In this document: in pieces, positions 25,051-33,623 of the stretch
Layout: every line of letters starts with the position of its first letter
How positions within the stretch are numbered: position 1 is the stretch's first letter
Assembly (NCBI RefSeq): GCF_900105385.1
Contig: NZ_LT629772.1
Location: 2,604,001 to 2,668,000 of the forward strand
Source of the DNA: Microlunatus soli
GTDB taxonomy: Bacteria; Actinomycetota; Actinomycetes; Propionibacteriales; Propionibacteriaceae
Direction: 5' to 3'
DNA length: 64,000 bases
The notes under the pieces: generated by a model
Seen by the model: the letters and a program-made list of their open reading frames with translations, nothing else
Databases searched by the model: none
What the model was told of the DNA's origin: nothing
Program-made: the position numbers and the translations under genes

Positions 25051-26463
25051 TCAGCCCCGCAACCGACGGGCCGCTCGCCGGAGCCGACGACGGATCCGGG
25101 TGGCCAGCGGCTTGTCCGCCTTCGGCGGTTCGGACGCCTTCGGTGTCGGCTTCGGATCGGGCAACCGGCCGAAGGGACGCGGTTCGTAGCCGCCGACCTT
25201 GCGCCTCCGGTCGGCCTGCTCGCCCTGCTGGAGCCATCGCAGGCGTCCCAGCAACTGCTCGGTCTGCGCACTGTCACCGGTTTGCAACGGTCGCACCCCG
25301 GCGGGGAAGTTCACCTCGTCCAACCGGGAGTCGAAGTCAGGATTGTCCTTGCCCGGTTGATGAATGTGCTCCAGCCCGTTCTTCTCCAGGAAGCCCAGGT
25401 AGTGATCGAACGCTTCCGGTTGGCGGGAGTTGAAGGCGGTGAAGTCCGCTCGATCGTAGAGCTCGGCGGGATCGGTCTGCGGCGTGATCCGCTTGGCCTG
25501 GGCGTACGGGATGGCGTGGTAGTCGGCGAGCTCGGTGGTCCGGGAGTCGAAGGCCATCAGGTAGGCCGGAGTGCCGACCGAGAGGGCGGCGATGTTGCCG
25601 TGGATCCGGGTGCCGAAGGCGAACTCACGCTCGGCCAGGAAGCGGTGCCAGACCACGGGATCGAGGAAGAAACGCACCTTGCCGTCGCGATAGAGCCGGT
25701 GCCGGTAGCTGGTCGGCATGGTGGCGTCCTGCGGTGCGTCCAGCGGCTCGCCCCACAACAACAATCGCAGCTCGGCGATGGTCTGCGGCACGTAGATCAG
25801 ATCCGGGTAGTGCTCGGTCGCCCGGTTGATGATCTTGGCTGCGGTGGTCTGGGAGAGGGTCAGGTTGGCAGCGATCGGGCTGTCCGGGCGCAGACCGGTC
25901 TGGCTCTTCTGCACGGTGAGCCCACGCCCTGAGGCATACAACGACGGGCAACCAATCACCTCGATGTGCTCGTCACCGAAGCCCAACTTGGCCAGACAGC
26001 GGCGGGTGATCTCGCCCCGGACACCGACCTTTGCCGACTTGTCCAGCACCGCCGACAGGAAGTCGGCGGTCACCTCCCGTACCTCCTGCGGCAGCACGGT
26101 CGCATTCGTCGCTGCCTGGGCGCCGACTCCGACCACGACCACCGGCATCTCCAGCTGCCGGATCAATCCGGTCAGCCGGCGGAGCTGGTTGGCAAAACTC
26201 GGCCGGAACGCGTTGGCCAGCGGGATGACGAACGCATCGTACTCGGCGTTGATCTTGGCGATCGTCTCCGGCAGCAGGTTGACCCGGTCGGTGACGTAGC
26301 CGCTGGAGACGACCTCGTTGTCCGGCACCGACAGCACCTTGTGGACGGCCTCGGCGAACAGCATGTTGCCCGCATTGCTCGCGAACACGTTCCGCGCCAG
26401 CGACGCCTCCGGCGACAGGGCGAGAAAGGGATCCTTCGCGGAACGGATCAGAATGCGCTTCAT
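25051..26463 (-). CDS. polysaccharide pyruvyl transferase family protein
   Basis: 470 residues. The N-terminus has NVFASNAGNMLFAEAVHKVL and the middle has VVVVGVGAQA and IEVIGCPSLY, the pattern of the CsaB/WcaK-type pyruvyl transferase fold, with FGTRIHGNIAALSVGTPAYLM as the conserved C-terminal donor-site segment (R and H). The enzyme should put pyruvyl or a related group on a cell-surface glycan. A basic, Pro- and Lys-rich tail of about 70 residues follows the domain and ends in an Arg-rich helix that could anchor it to the membrane. It lies downstream of a stem-loop (26474-26530). Confidence 0.82.
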   Translation of the reverse strand: MKRILIRSAKDPFLALSPEASLARNVFASNAGNMLFAEAVHKVLSVPDNEVVSSGYVTDRVNLLPETIAKINAEYDAFVIPLANAFRPSFANQLRRLTGLIRQLEMPVVVVGVGAQAATNATVLPQEVREVTADFLSAVLDKSAKVGVRGEITRRCLAKLGFGDEHIEVIGCPSLYASGRGLTVQKSQTGLRPDSPIAANLTLSQTTAAKIINRATEHYPDLIYVPQTIAELRLLLWGEPLDAPQDATMPTSYRHRLYRDGKVRFFLDPVVWHRFLAEREFAFGTRIHGNIAALSVGTPAYLMAFDSRTTELADYHAIPYAQAKRITPQTDPAELYDRADFTAFNSRQPEAFDHYLGFLEKNGLEHIHQPGKDNPDFDSRLDEVNFPAGVRPLQTGDSAQTEQLLGRLRWLQQGEQADRRRKVGGYEPRPFGRLPDPKPTPKASEPPKADKPLATRIRRRLRRAARRLRG

Positions 26464-26473
26464 CGGTTCGATT

Positions 26474-26530
26474 CAGGTCGGTGGACAGTGCACCACAGGG
26501 TAACTGCTGGTGCGCCGGTCCACCGACCTG
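26474..26530. terminator. long stem-loop between the M20 peptidase and pyruvyl transferase genes
   Basis: CAGGTCGGTGGAC (26474-26486) and GTCCACCGACCTG (26518-26530) are a perfect 13-bp inverted repeat, with an inner GCACCA/TGGTGC pair. It lies between two genes on the same strand and could stop or dampen transcription from the peptidase into the transferase. There is no clear T-tract. Confidence 0.5.
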
Positions 26531-26542
26531 CCGGGCACCGGG

Positions 26543-27790
26543 TCAGCCGGCGCCCCGCTCGGCTGCCAGCGTGCTGATCTTGTCCGCAGCCAACTGAGCC
26601 AGCGTCGCGGCCTGGTCGGCCAACACTCCGTCGTCGAACGCCGCGCGCGCCGAGTGGTTGGTCGGCGCGTTCTCGGTCACCGGGCCCGGATGCGCGCCGA
26701 GGAAGATGAACGCACCCGGCACCTGTTCCAGGACCAGCGAAAAGTCCTCCGACCCCATTCGCGGCTCGGGCATCAGCCGGACCCGCTCCGCACCGTGCAG
26801 TGCGGTGAGCTTCTCGATCACCCAGGCCGTCTCGGTCGGGTCATTGACCGTGACCGGATAGACGACCTCGAACGCCGTCTCGGCAGTGCAGCCGTGCGCC
26901 GAGGCGATCCCGTCGGCGAGCTTCGGCAGGTCGACGGCGAGCTGAGCGGACGAATCCTTGGACAGCACCCGGACCGACGCGTTCAGGGTCGCGGTGTCGG
27001 GGATGATGTTCATCGCCGTGCCGGCGTGGATCTGGCCGACGGTGATCACCACCGGATCGAAGACACTGACCCGGCGCGTCACGTAGGACTGCAACGCCAG
27101 CACGATCTCGGCGGCCACCGGCACCGGGTCGACGCTACGGGCCGGCTGCGACCCGTGTCCGCCGCGCCCGGTGACGGTGATGGTCAGCTCGTGGCAGCCG
27201 GCCATCAGCGCGTTCGGGCGCAGCGCGAAGGTGTTGTACGGATCCTCTGCCATCACGTGGATCCCGTACGCCGCGTCCGGTCGCCGGCCGGTCACTTCCA
27301 GCAGTCCCTCGGCGATCATCGGCTCGGCACCGCCCGGGCTCTCCTCGCCGGGCTGGAACATGAAGATCACGTCACCGGGGAGCTCGTCGATGTGTGCACT
27401 CAGCAGCCGGGCCGCACCGACCAGGCCGGCGGTGTGCAGGTCATGGCCGCAGGCGTGCATCATGCCGTTGGTCGAGGCGAACTCCAGGCCGGTCTCCTCG
27501 ATCACCGGCAGCGCGTCCATGTCGCCGCGCAGCAGCACCGTCGGCCGGTCTACGCCGGCCGGCACCGGCCCCTTGCCCCGCAGCACGGCCACCACCGAGG
27601 TGATCGACCGACCGGTGCTGACCTCCAGACCCAACCCCTCCAGCGCAGCCAGCACCCGGGCCTGGGTCTGTGGCAGGTCGTTGCCGCGCTCGGGGATCTG
27701 ATGCAATTCCCGCCGCAACGCAACCAGATCTGGATGGATCGTCCTCGCCTCCGGTTTGAAGTCGATCGCGGTCAGCACACCGTCCGTCAC
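26543..27790 (-). CDS. M20-family amidohydrolase/peptidase
   Basis: 415 residues from GTG 27790, preceded by GGAGG at six bases. The metal-binding set is RGDMDALP, HACGHDLHTA, FQPGEESPGG and the C-terminal MGSEDFSLV, as in the M20D amidohydrolases (hippurate hydrolase, IAA-amino acid hydrolase, N-acyl-amino-acid hydrolases). The dimerisation domain is present (GRGGHGSQPARSVDP). It should cleave an N-acyl amino acid. The GTG overlaps the stop of a decayed peptide-binding protein gene, which suggests that the enzyme once worked with an ABC importer. Confidence 0.9.
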   Translation of the reverse strand: MTDGVLTAIDFKPEARTIHPDLVALRRELHQIPERGNDLPQTQARVLAALEGLGLEVSTGRSITSVVAVLRGKGPVPAGVDRPTVLLRGDMDALPVIEETGLEFASTNGMMHACGHDLHTAGLVGAARLLSAHIDELPGDVIFMFQPGEESPGGAEPMIAEGLLEVTGRRPDAAYGIHVMAEDPYNTFALRPNALMAGCHELTITVTGRGGHGSQPARSVDPVPVAAEIVLALQSYVTRRVSVFDPVVITVGQIHAGTAMNIIPDTATLNASVRVLSKDSSAQLAVDLPKLADGIASAHGCTAETAFEVVYPVTVNDPTETAWVIEKLTALHGAERVRLMPEPRMGSEDFSLVLEQVPGAFIFLGAHPGPVTENAPTNHSARAAFDDGVLADQAATLAQLAADKISTLAAERGAG

Positions 27791-28369
27791 TTGGCACCTC
27801 CGAAGTTCCACTCCTGCAGATCCGATGCCGTGCCGTACCAGAACGGCGTGGCGCCGCCGACCTCGAGGGACTTGTTCTTCGAGGCGATCGAGCTGTCGGA
27901 GTACGTGGTCAACACCGGCATGTCATCCTGCCAGAGCCGCTGCAGCTGACTGTAGACGGCCTATCGATGTTGGAGATCAACCGGACCGGTGTCGTACTTG
28001 TCCTTTCTGCTCCATCGCCAGCACGGTCGGAAACCGTACTTCTCCTGGCGGCTCACCGCATGAGTCACCCATCGGCGCATCATCTTGTCCTTGAAGATCT
28101 CGTTGCTGAGCATCACCGTCTGGAAGGCGATCGTCGGGCGGGCCGTCGTGCTGGCCTCGGGCAGCTTCTGGACCGTCCTCAGTTCCTTGATCAGCATGTT
28201 GCTGCTGCCGTTGGCCAGGTTCGCCCGGATGGTTCCGGTCTCCACCTCCGGCGAGATTCGCAGCCGGCATGACCTCCATGATCATCTCCTTGATCTTCGG
28301 CGCCACGAGGCAGTACGTGTTGTTGGCGGCGAACTCCACCTGCCGTTCAGGTGCCGACTCCTGGCTCAA
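27787..28369 (-). pseudogene. decayed peptide/oligopeptide-binding protein (SBP_bac_5) gene remnant
   Basis: The C-terminal frame, read up from the TGA at 27787, encodes LQRLWQDDMPVLTTYSDSS and ends EWNFGGAK, a typical tail of family-5 extracellular solute-binding proteins. The same frame upstream includes GTIRANLANGSSNM but is broken by a TAG at 27961-27963. Further upstream the frame with APERQVEFAANNTYCLVAP is offset, so a frameshift lies near 28255. The N-terminal half with signal peptide is absent. No ABC permease or ATPase gene remains nearby. The remnant ends in the GTGA of the M20 gene. Confidence 0.72.
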
Positions 28370-28520
28370 CGACCTGCCGCGGTCTCCACATCGTCGTGTT
28401 TCAGCCCGATGTCGATGGTGTGATCACGGTGAACCGTCGTCGCCATTGATCCCCGCGACGTCGTCGGGTCATAGCGCAACGAGGCTCCGACACAACGTGG
28501 GCTTGCCGGGGCTTTGATGA
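28370..28520. other. no recognisable gene
   Basis: This short region between the decayed solute-binding gene and the formate-THF ligase stop shows no intact ORF that I can support. It may hold more of the decayed gene. Confidence 0.5.
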
Positions 28521-30230
28521 TCAGAACAGGCCGACGGTGTTGCCGCCCTCGTCGATGTCGATGTGGGCGGCTGCGGGATCGGAGCCGAGCCCGGGCATGG
28601 TCTGCATCTGACCGCAGATCGGATAGATGAAGCCGGCGCCGACCGACGCCCGGACCTCACGGACCGGCAGCCGCCAGCCGATCGGTGCGCCGCGCAGTGT
28701 CGGGTCGGAGGACAGCGAAAGGTGCGTCTTGGCCATGCAGATCGGCAGCCCGCCCCAACCGAACCTGGTGTAGCGCTGCAAGGACTTGGTGGCGTCGGCC
28801 GAGTAGTCGACTCCGTCGGCCCCGTAGACCCGGGTCGCGATGGTCTCGATCTTCTTCCACAGATCGACCTCGGTCGAGTACAGGTAGCCGAAGTCGTTCG
28901 GTTCGGCGGCGGCCTCGGCGACGGCGTCGGCCAACTCGGCCGCGCCGGCACCGCCGTCGGTGAAATGGGTCGACACCGCGCAGCGGACCCCGGCCCGGGA
29001 GGCGATGTCGCGGATCGCGGCATGCTCGCTGGCATGATCATCTCCGAAGGCGTTGATCGCCACCACCGGTGTGACACCGTGCAGTTCGATGTTGTCGATC
29101 TGCTTGCGCAGGTTGTCCGCGCCGGCGTACACGTCGTCGGGGTTCTCGGCCAGCAGCTCTGCGGGTAGTGGTCGACCGGCCACCACCTTGTGGCGTCCGG
29201 AGTGCATCTTCAGCGCCCGGACCGTGGTGACCAGCACCGCCGCGTCCGGCGTGAGTCCGGAGACCCGGCACTTGAGGTTGAAGAACCGTTCGGCTCCCAT
29301 GTCGGCGCCGAACCCGGCCTCGGTGACCAGGAAGTCGCCGCCGTGGATCCCGATCAGATCGGCCACCACCGAGGAGTTCCCGGTGGCGATGTTGCCGAAC
29401 GGACCGCAGTGCACCAGCGCCGGTGTGTTCTCGTGGGTCTGCAAGAGATTGGGTTTCAGCGCGTCCCGCAGCAGGACCGTCATGGTGCCGGCTGCGTGCA
29501 GGTCCTCGGCCGTCACCGGGCGCGGCCGTGGACCCCGGGTGTAGCCGACCACGATGCGCCCGAGCCGATCACGAAGATCACGCAGCGATCGGGACAACGC
29601 CAGCGTCGCCATCACCTCCGAGGCCGCGGTGATGTCGAAGCCGGACTGTCGGGGTACGCCGTCGCCACGGCCACCGAGTCCGAGCACGATGTTGCGCAGC
29701 GACCGGTCGTCGACGTCCAGCACCCGACGCCAGGTGATCGCCGCCGGATCGAGGTCGAGATCGGAGGTGGTGGCCCGAAACACAGCGTTGTCGATCATGG
29801 CCGCCAACTGGTTGTGCGCGGCGGTGACGGCATGCATGTCGCCGGTGAGGTGCAGATTGAGCCGCTCCATCGGCAGCACCTGGCTGCGGCCACCGCCGGC
29901 ACCGCCGCCCTTGATCCCCAGTGTCGGGCCCAGCGACGGTTGCCGGATCGCGATCACCGCACGGCGGCCGGTGCGGTTCAGTCCCTGGCCGAGACCGATC
30001 GTGGTCGTGGTCTTACCCTCCCCCAGCGGGGTCGGTGTGACCGCACTGACCACGACGTACTTCGCCGTCGGACGATCCGCCAGCTCGTCGATGGCGGCAA
30101 GATCGATCTTGGCCACACCGGTGCCGTACGGGTCCAGCAGGTGCCGTCCCAGACCCATCATGTCCGCGACGTCCTCGATCGGTTTCAGGGTCGCCGCACG
30201 GGCGATCTGCAAGCTGGTGGTGGCTGTCAT
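28521..30230 (-). CDS. fhs: formate-tetrahydrofolate ligase
   Basis: 569 residues. The ATP-binding loop TPLGEGKTTTTIGL (residues about 67-80) is followed by RQPSLGPTLGIKGGGAGGG, THENTPALVHCGPFGNIATGNSS and FGWGGLPICMAKTHLS, all conserved in Fhs. The enzyme interconverts formate, ATP and THF with 10-formyl-THF; in catabolic settings it can run backwards to recover ATP. Its ATG overlaps the stop of the MetF-like gene (ATGA), so translation is coupled. The order GcvT-like, MetF-like, Fhs recalls ligM-metF-ligH of Sphingobium. Confidence 0.94.
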   Translation of the reverse strand: MTATTSLQIARAATLKPIEDVADMMGLGRHLLDPYGTGVAKIDLAAIDELADRPTAKYVVVSAVTPTPLGEGKTTTTIGLGQGLNRTGRRAVIAIRQPSLGPTLGIKGGGAGGGRSQVLPMERLNLHLTGDMHAVTAAHNQLAAMIDNAVFRATTSDLDLDPAAITWRRVLDVDDRSLRNIVLGLGGRGDGVPRQSGFDITAASEVMATLALSRSLRDLRDRLGRIVVGYTRGPRPRPVTAEDLHAAGTMTVLLRDALKPNLLQTHENTPALVHCGPFGNIATGNSSVVADLIGIHGGDFLVTEAGFGADMGAERFFNLKCRVSGLTPDAAVLVTTVRALKMHSGRHKVVAGRPLPAELLAENPDDVYAGADNLRKQIDNIELHGVTPVVAINAFGDDHASEHAAIRDIASRAGVRCAVSTHFTDGGAGAAELADAVAEAAAEPNDFGYLYSTEVDLWKKIETIATRVYGADGVDYSADATKSLQRYTRFGWGGLPICMAKTHLSLSSDPTLRGAPIGWRLPVREVRASVGAGFIYPICGQMQTMPGLGSDPAAAHIDIDEGGNTVGLF

Positions 30231-31156
30231 GGTGGGTCAGCTCCGTTCTGCTGCAACATCTCGCGGCGCCACCGTTCGGCAGCTCGCAGCGCATTGAAGG
30301 TGTAGATGTGGACGCCGGTCAGTCCGTGGGACGGATCGGCGAAGGCCGGTTCGAGATCACCGAGCAGCCCGTCCGGCCGCCAGCTGCCGGGACGGGCCAC
30401 CCGGAGCAGACCGGTGTGATGACTGAGCAGCCGGGCTGACCCTCCGACACCGATCCGGCGGCCGATCCGCAGCAGCTTGGCGACGTCGGCGGGACCGGCC
30501 ACACCGATCAGGATCGGCAGCTGCACGCCGCGGCGGCGTACTCGTCGGATCCAGGACGTCAGCAGCTTGGGATCGAAACACAGTTGGCTGACGATGTAGG
30601 ACGCCTCCCGGCGTTTGTCCCACATCGCCTGGATGGTCAGGTCGTCGGCGATCCGCGGATGGGGCTCGGGATAGCCGGCGATTCCGATCGTGAACCGGTG
30701 ACCGATGGTCCGCATCGCCGACAGCAGGTCCAGGGCGCTACCGAACTCGCCGACCGGTTCGGTCGGATCGCCGCCGATCACGAACACCTCGTCGATCCCG
30801 GCGTCCTCGAGATCACCGATGATTCGGCGCAGGACGGACGTATCGGGGATCAACCGGGCCGACAGATGCGGCACCGCATGGACGCCGCGGCCGGCCAGTC
30901 CGATCGCCAGATCGACCGTGGCAGTGATGCCCTGCCGTGGCGAGGCCGTCACGGTCACCGTTGCGTCGGTGGGCAGCTCGGTGATCACCTGTGCCTCGAC
31001 CCCCGGTGTCGGCAGTACCTCGAACCGCGGCCGACTCAGGACGCTCTGCAGCGCCGGGTGCCGAGGCTGCCGCCGCGCGATACCGGACGGTCGTGTCCGA
31101 CGACGGCGAGGGCGGTCGGCGACCTCACCCACCACCGTCGGACCGCTGCGTTCCAT
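30227..31156 (-). CDS. methylenetetrahydrofolate reductase-like protein (MetF family)
   Basis: 309 residues from ATG 31156, chosen because GAGGGCGG precedes it. The barrel is MTHFR-like: AVPHLSARLIPDTSVLRRII, VFVIGGDPTEPVGEF and IVSQLCFDPKLLTSW are the folate/FAD site segments. Family enzymes interconvert 5-methyl- and 5,10-methylene-THF. Here it sits between a methyl-transferring GcvT-like protein and Fhs, so oxidation of 5-methyl-THF formed by demethylation is likelier than methionine supply (inference). The N-terminal 45 residues are Arg- and Pro-rich and poorly conserved. Confidence 0.8.
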   Translation of the reverse strand: MERSGPTVVGEVADRPRRRRTRPSGIARRQPRHPALQSVLSRPRFEVLPTPGVEAQVITELPTDATVTVTASPRQGITATVDLAIGLAGRGVHAVPHLSARLIPDTSVLRRIIGDLEDAGIDEVFVIGGDPTEPVGEFGSALDLLSAMRTIGHRFTIGIAGYPEPHPRIADDLTIQAMWDKRREASYIVSQLCFDPKLLTSWIRRVRRRGVQLPILIGVAGPADVAKLLRIGRRIGVGGSARLLSHHTGLLRVARPGSWRPDGLLGDLEPAFADPSHGLTGVHIYTFNALRAAERWRREMLQQNGADPP

Positions 31157-31187
31157 CAGGCCGCCCTCGATGATGATCTTGTACGGG

Positions 31188-32402
31188 CTATTGGACCGGC
31201 TGCGCGGCTGCCGTCGCGGCCAACCCGCCGACATCGGTCTTGGGCTGATATTTGCGCGGATCGACGAACGGCTTCTCGACCACGACGGCCGGAACCTTGG
31301 CCCCGTCGATCTCGATCTCCAACTCGGTGCCGAGTCGGGTCAACTCCACCGGCAACATCGCATAGCCGATATTGCTCTCCAACCGGGGCGAGTAGCAGGC
31401 CGAGGTGACGTGCCCGACCTGTTCCTCGTTGCGATAGCAGGGCAGCAGATCGATCATCGTGCCGTCCACATAGCTGCCCAGCCGCGGACCGGCGATCCGG
31501 ACGCCGGCCAGCCGGCGCGTCGGACCTTGATCCTTGATCGTCTGCAACGCCTGTTTGCCGATGAAGTCGGCCTGTTGATCAAGGTCGACCATCCAGTCGT
31601 AGCCCATCCCGACCTCGAACGGGTTGGTGTCGAAGGTGATGTCGGATCCGTGGGCCAGGATGCCGGCCTCGATCCGCCGGATGTGGCTCGGACCGATCAC
31701 CTTCATCCCGTGCGCCTGGCCGGCCTGCCAGACCAGATCCCATAGCTGCAAGGCATCACGGCTGGCGTTCTTGACGTAGATCTCGTAGCCGACCTCGGCG
31801 GTGTAGCCGGTCCGGGAGACCACCAGGTCCATCCCGTCGTGGGTGAACTCGCGCAGGTAGTAGTAGCCGATGTCCAGCACGTCCTCGCCGAAGACGTCCC
31901 GCATCACCTGCCAGGACTTGGGCCCCTGGATCTGGACCGGGCCGACGTCCGCCTCCTGGATCGACACGTCGTACCCGGAGTTGTACGCGACGCCGCGTGC
32001 CCAGAGCAGGATGTCGCTGTCGGCCAGTGACAGCCAGAAGTGGTTCTCGCCCAGCCGCAGCAGTACCGGATCGTTGAGGATGTTGCCGTGCTGGTCGCAG
32101 AGGAAGACGTACTTGCACTGCCGTACCCGGCATTTTCGGAGGTCGCGGGTGACCAGCAGGTTGGTGAAATCGAACGCGTCCGGACCGGTGATCTCGATCT
32201 GCCGCTCGACGCCGACGTCCCAGAGTGTGACGCCGTTCAGGAGTTCCCAGTATTCGGCGACCGGATCGCCGTAGTGCCGGGGATGGTAGGTGTGGTTGTA
32301 GACGCTGTACATCGCTACCCCGTGCCGCCGTGAGGCGTAGAAGAACGGGGACTTCCGGATCCGCGGGTAGAGCAGGATCTCCGGATTCGGGTTCTCGGGC
32401 AT
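31188..32402 (-). CDS. GcvT-fold THF-dependent methyltransferase/demethylase (DmdA-like)
   Basis: 404 residues from ATG 32402, preceded by GGAGG at six bases. The start MYSVYNHTYHPRHYGDPVAEYW and WDVGVERQIEITGPDAFDFTN resemble dimethylsulfoniopropionate demethylase DmdA and its relatives, with the GcvT domain followed by a C-terminal GCV_T_C domain. The motif SRTGYTAEVGYEIYV is the folate-site signature. These proteins move a methyl or methylene group from a substrate to THF. Operon partners MetF-like and Fhs fit a demethylase. The substrate may be DMSP, a betaine, a methoxy compound or a methylamine. Confidence 0.8.
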   Translation of the reverse strand: MPENPNPEILLYPRIRKSPFFYASRRHGVAMYSVYNHTYHPRHYGDPVAEYWELLNGVTLWDVGVERQIEITGPDAFDFTNLLVTRDLRKCRVRQCKYVFLCDQHGNILNDPVLLRLGENHFWLSLADSDILLWARGVAYNSGYDVSIQEADVGPVQIQGPKSWQVMRDVFGEDVLDIGYYYLREFTHDGMDLVVSRTGYTAEVGYEIYVKNASRDALQLWDLVWQAGQAHGMKVIGPSHIRRIEAGILAHGSDITFDTNPFEVGMGYDWMVDLDQQADFIGKQALQTIKDQGPTRRLAGVRIAGPRLGSYVDGTMIDLLPCYRNEEQVGHVTSACYSPRLESNIGYAMLPVELTRLGTELEIEIDGAKVPAVVVEKPFVDPRKYQPKTDVGGLAATAAAQPVQ

Positions 32403-32465
32403 CGTTGCCTCCAAAGTACTGCCGAAACGGCGTCCTTCAGCCGTACGTCCGGGGTACCACGCTGC

Positions 32466-32497
32466 TGCGCATAACGCAATAGGCTGCGTAATACGCA
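32466..32497. promoter_or_regulatory. twin palindromes in the gcvT-like/iclR promoter
   Basis: TGCGCATAACGCA (32466-32478) and TGCGTAATACGCA (32485-32497) are two related palindromic sites with TGCG/CGCA ends, 19 bases centre to centre. They sit between divergent genes and are likely sites for the IclR regulator. Confidence 0.65.
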
Positions 32498-32549
32498 ACA
32501 CGCTCCGTGGCGCAGTGCTGTCGACCTGTCGGCCGTTAGCCTTGTCTGT

Positions 32550-33377
32550 GTGGGAGATTCAGCGGATTCCGGTCGGTCCGGGACGAGTCGCGGCGCCGAC
32601 GCATCCGGCGCAGTGCAGTCGGTCGACCGCGCGGTCCGAGTGTTGGAGATCCTGGCCCGCGACGGCGAAGCCGGGGTGACCGAGATCGCTCGCGAGCTGG
32701 GCGTACACACCTCCACCGCATCCCGGCTGATCCGGGCGCTTGCTGATCATGACCTGGTGGACCGTCCGGGAGGCAACGGACGGGCCCGGCTCGGCATCGG
32801 ATTGCTCCGGTTGGCGGGCGCCACTGCCGCACAACTCGACCTCAGCACCCAGGCACAGCAGGTCTGTGATGATCTTGCTGCCGAGCTCGGTGAGACCGTC
32901 AACGTGGCGATCCTCAGCGGTGGTGTGGCGCTGAACATCTGTCAGGCTCAGGGATCGAGCACGGTGTCGACCCAGAACTGGGTCGGTCAACGGACCGTGC
33001 TGCACGCCACCTCGAGCGGCAAGGTGCTGTTGGCCTACCTGGACGCCGGCGAACGCAACACGTTGCTGCGCCGTTCGCTGGAACGCTTCACCCGGCACAC
33101 ACTCACGTCGGCCCGTGCGATCCGTACGGCCTTGAAGGCGGTCCGGGAGAGCGGCTGGGCCCAGTCGATCGAGGAGTACGAGGAGGGACTGAACGCGATC
33201 GCCGCACCGATCCGCACCCACGACGGCACGGTGATCGCCGCGATCAGCATCGCCGGCCCCGCATACCGACTCGGCGCCGAACAGCTGCCCGACCTCGCTA
33301 CCGCCGTGATTGCCGCCGCCGAGCAGGTCTCCCACCGGATGGGCTACAGTCCCGCCGCCCCCAGGGCCAATTCGTAA
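32550..33377 (+). CDS. IclR-family transcriptional regulator
   Basis: 275 residues from GTG 32550. The N-terminal winged helix reads VDRAVRVLEILARDGEAGVTEIARELGVHTSTASRLIRALADHDLV, and the C-terminal GAF-like effector domain contains the IclR signature around EYEEGLNAIAAPIRTHDGTVIAAISIAGPA. It is divergent from the GcvT-like/MetF/Fhs operon and probably controls it through the twin TGCG palindromes. The effector may be the methylated substrate or a product of its breakdown. The N-terminal 20 residues are low in complexity. Confidence 0.88.
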   Translation: MGDSADSGRSGTSRGADASGAVQSVDRAVRVLEILARDGEAGVTEIARELGVHTSTASRLIRALADHDLVDRPGGNGRARLGIGLLRLAGATAAQLDLSTQAQQVCDDLAAELGETVNVAILSGGVALNICQAQGSSTVSTQNWVGQRTVLHATSSGKVLLAYLDAGERNTLLRRSLERFTRHTLTSARAIRTALKAVRESGWAQSIEEYEEGLNAIAAPIRTHDGTVIAAISIAGPAYRLGAEQLPDLATAVIAAAEQVSHRMGYSPAAPRANS

Positions 33378-33623
33378 CATCGGGTACGAAATCGCCCATC
33401 GCGACTGCCCCACCGGGGGACTGTTTTCAGCACGTGTTGCCACATCGTCCTCGCGATGGGGATCCGTCCCCTGGGGGCACATCCCAGCACGTGTTGCCAT
33501 ATCGCCCGCTGAACGCGAGCTGGTGGGGACTTTTCGCAGCAGGTGATACGAAACGTCCGCAAAGGGGTCGGCCCGGTGCTGAAGGGGGACGGGCGTCGGA
33601 GCCCTGATCGCGAGCCCGGACGG
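33378..33623. repeat. cluster of CACGTGTTGCC repeats between iclR and the cyclodeaminase gene
   Basis: Two clear copies of a motif CACGTGTTGCCAYATCGYCC lie at 33428-33450 and 33485-33507, and more diverged ones at about 33373-33397 and 33536-33559. They are interspersed with G-rich and C-rich blocks that can pair. No gene is seen. The motif belongs to the same family as copies near 17188, 17395 and 37807. Confidence 0.7.

Noticed and set aside
26510-27949. 479-aa ORF on the plus strand opposite the M20 peptidase
   Set aside because: The composition is that of a shadow frame, while the opposite frame carries all M20 metal ligands.
28370-28520. Remnant of a second mobile element upstream of the decayed binding-protein gene
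   Set aside because: No terminal repeats or transposase motif could be found; it may simply be more of the decayed gene.
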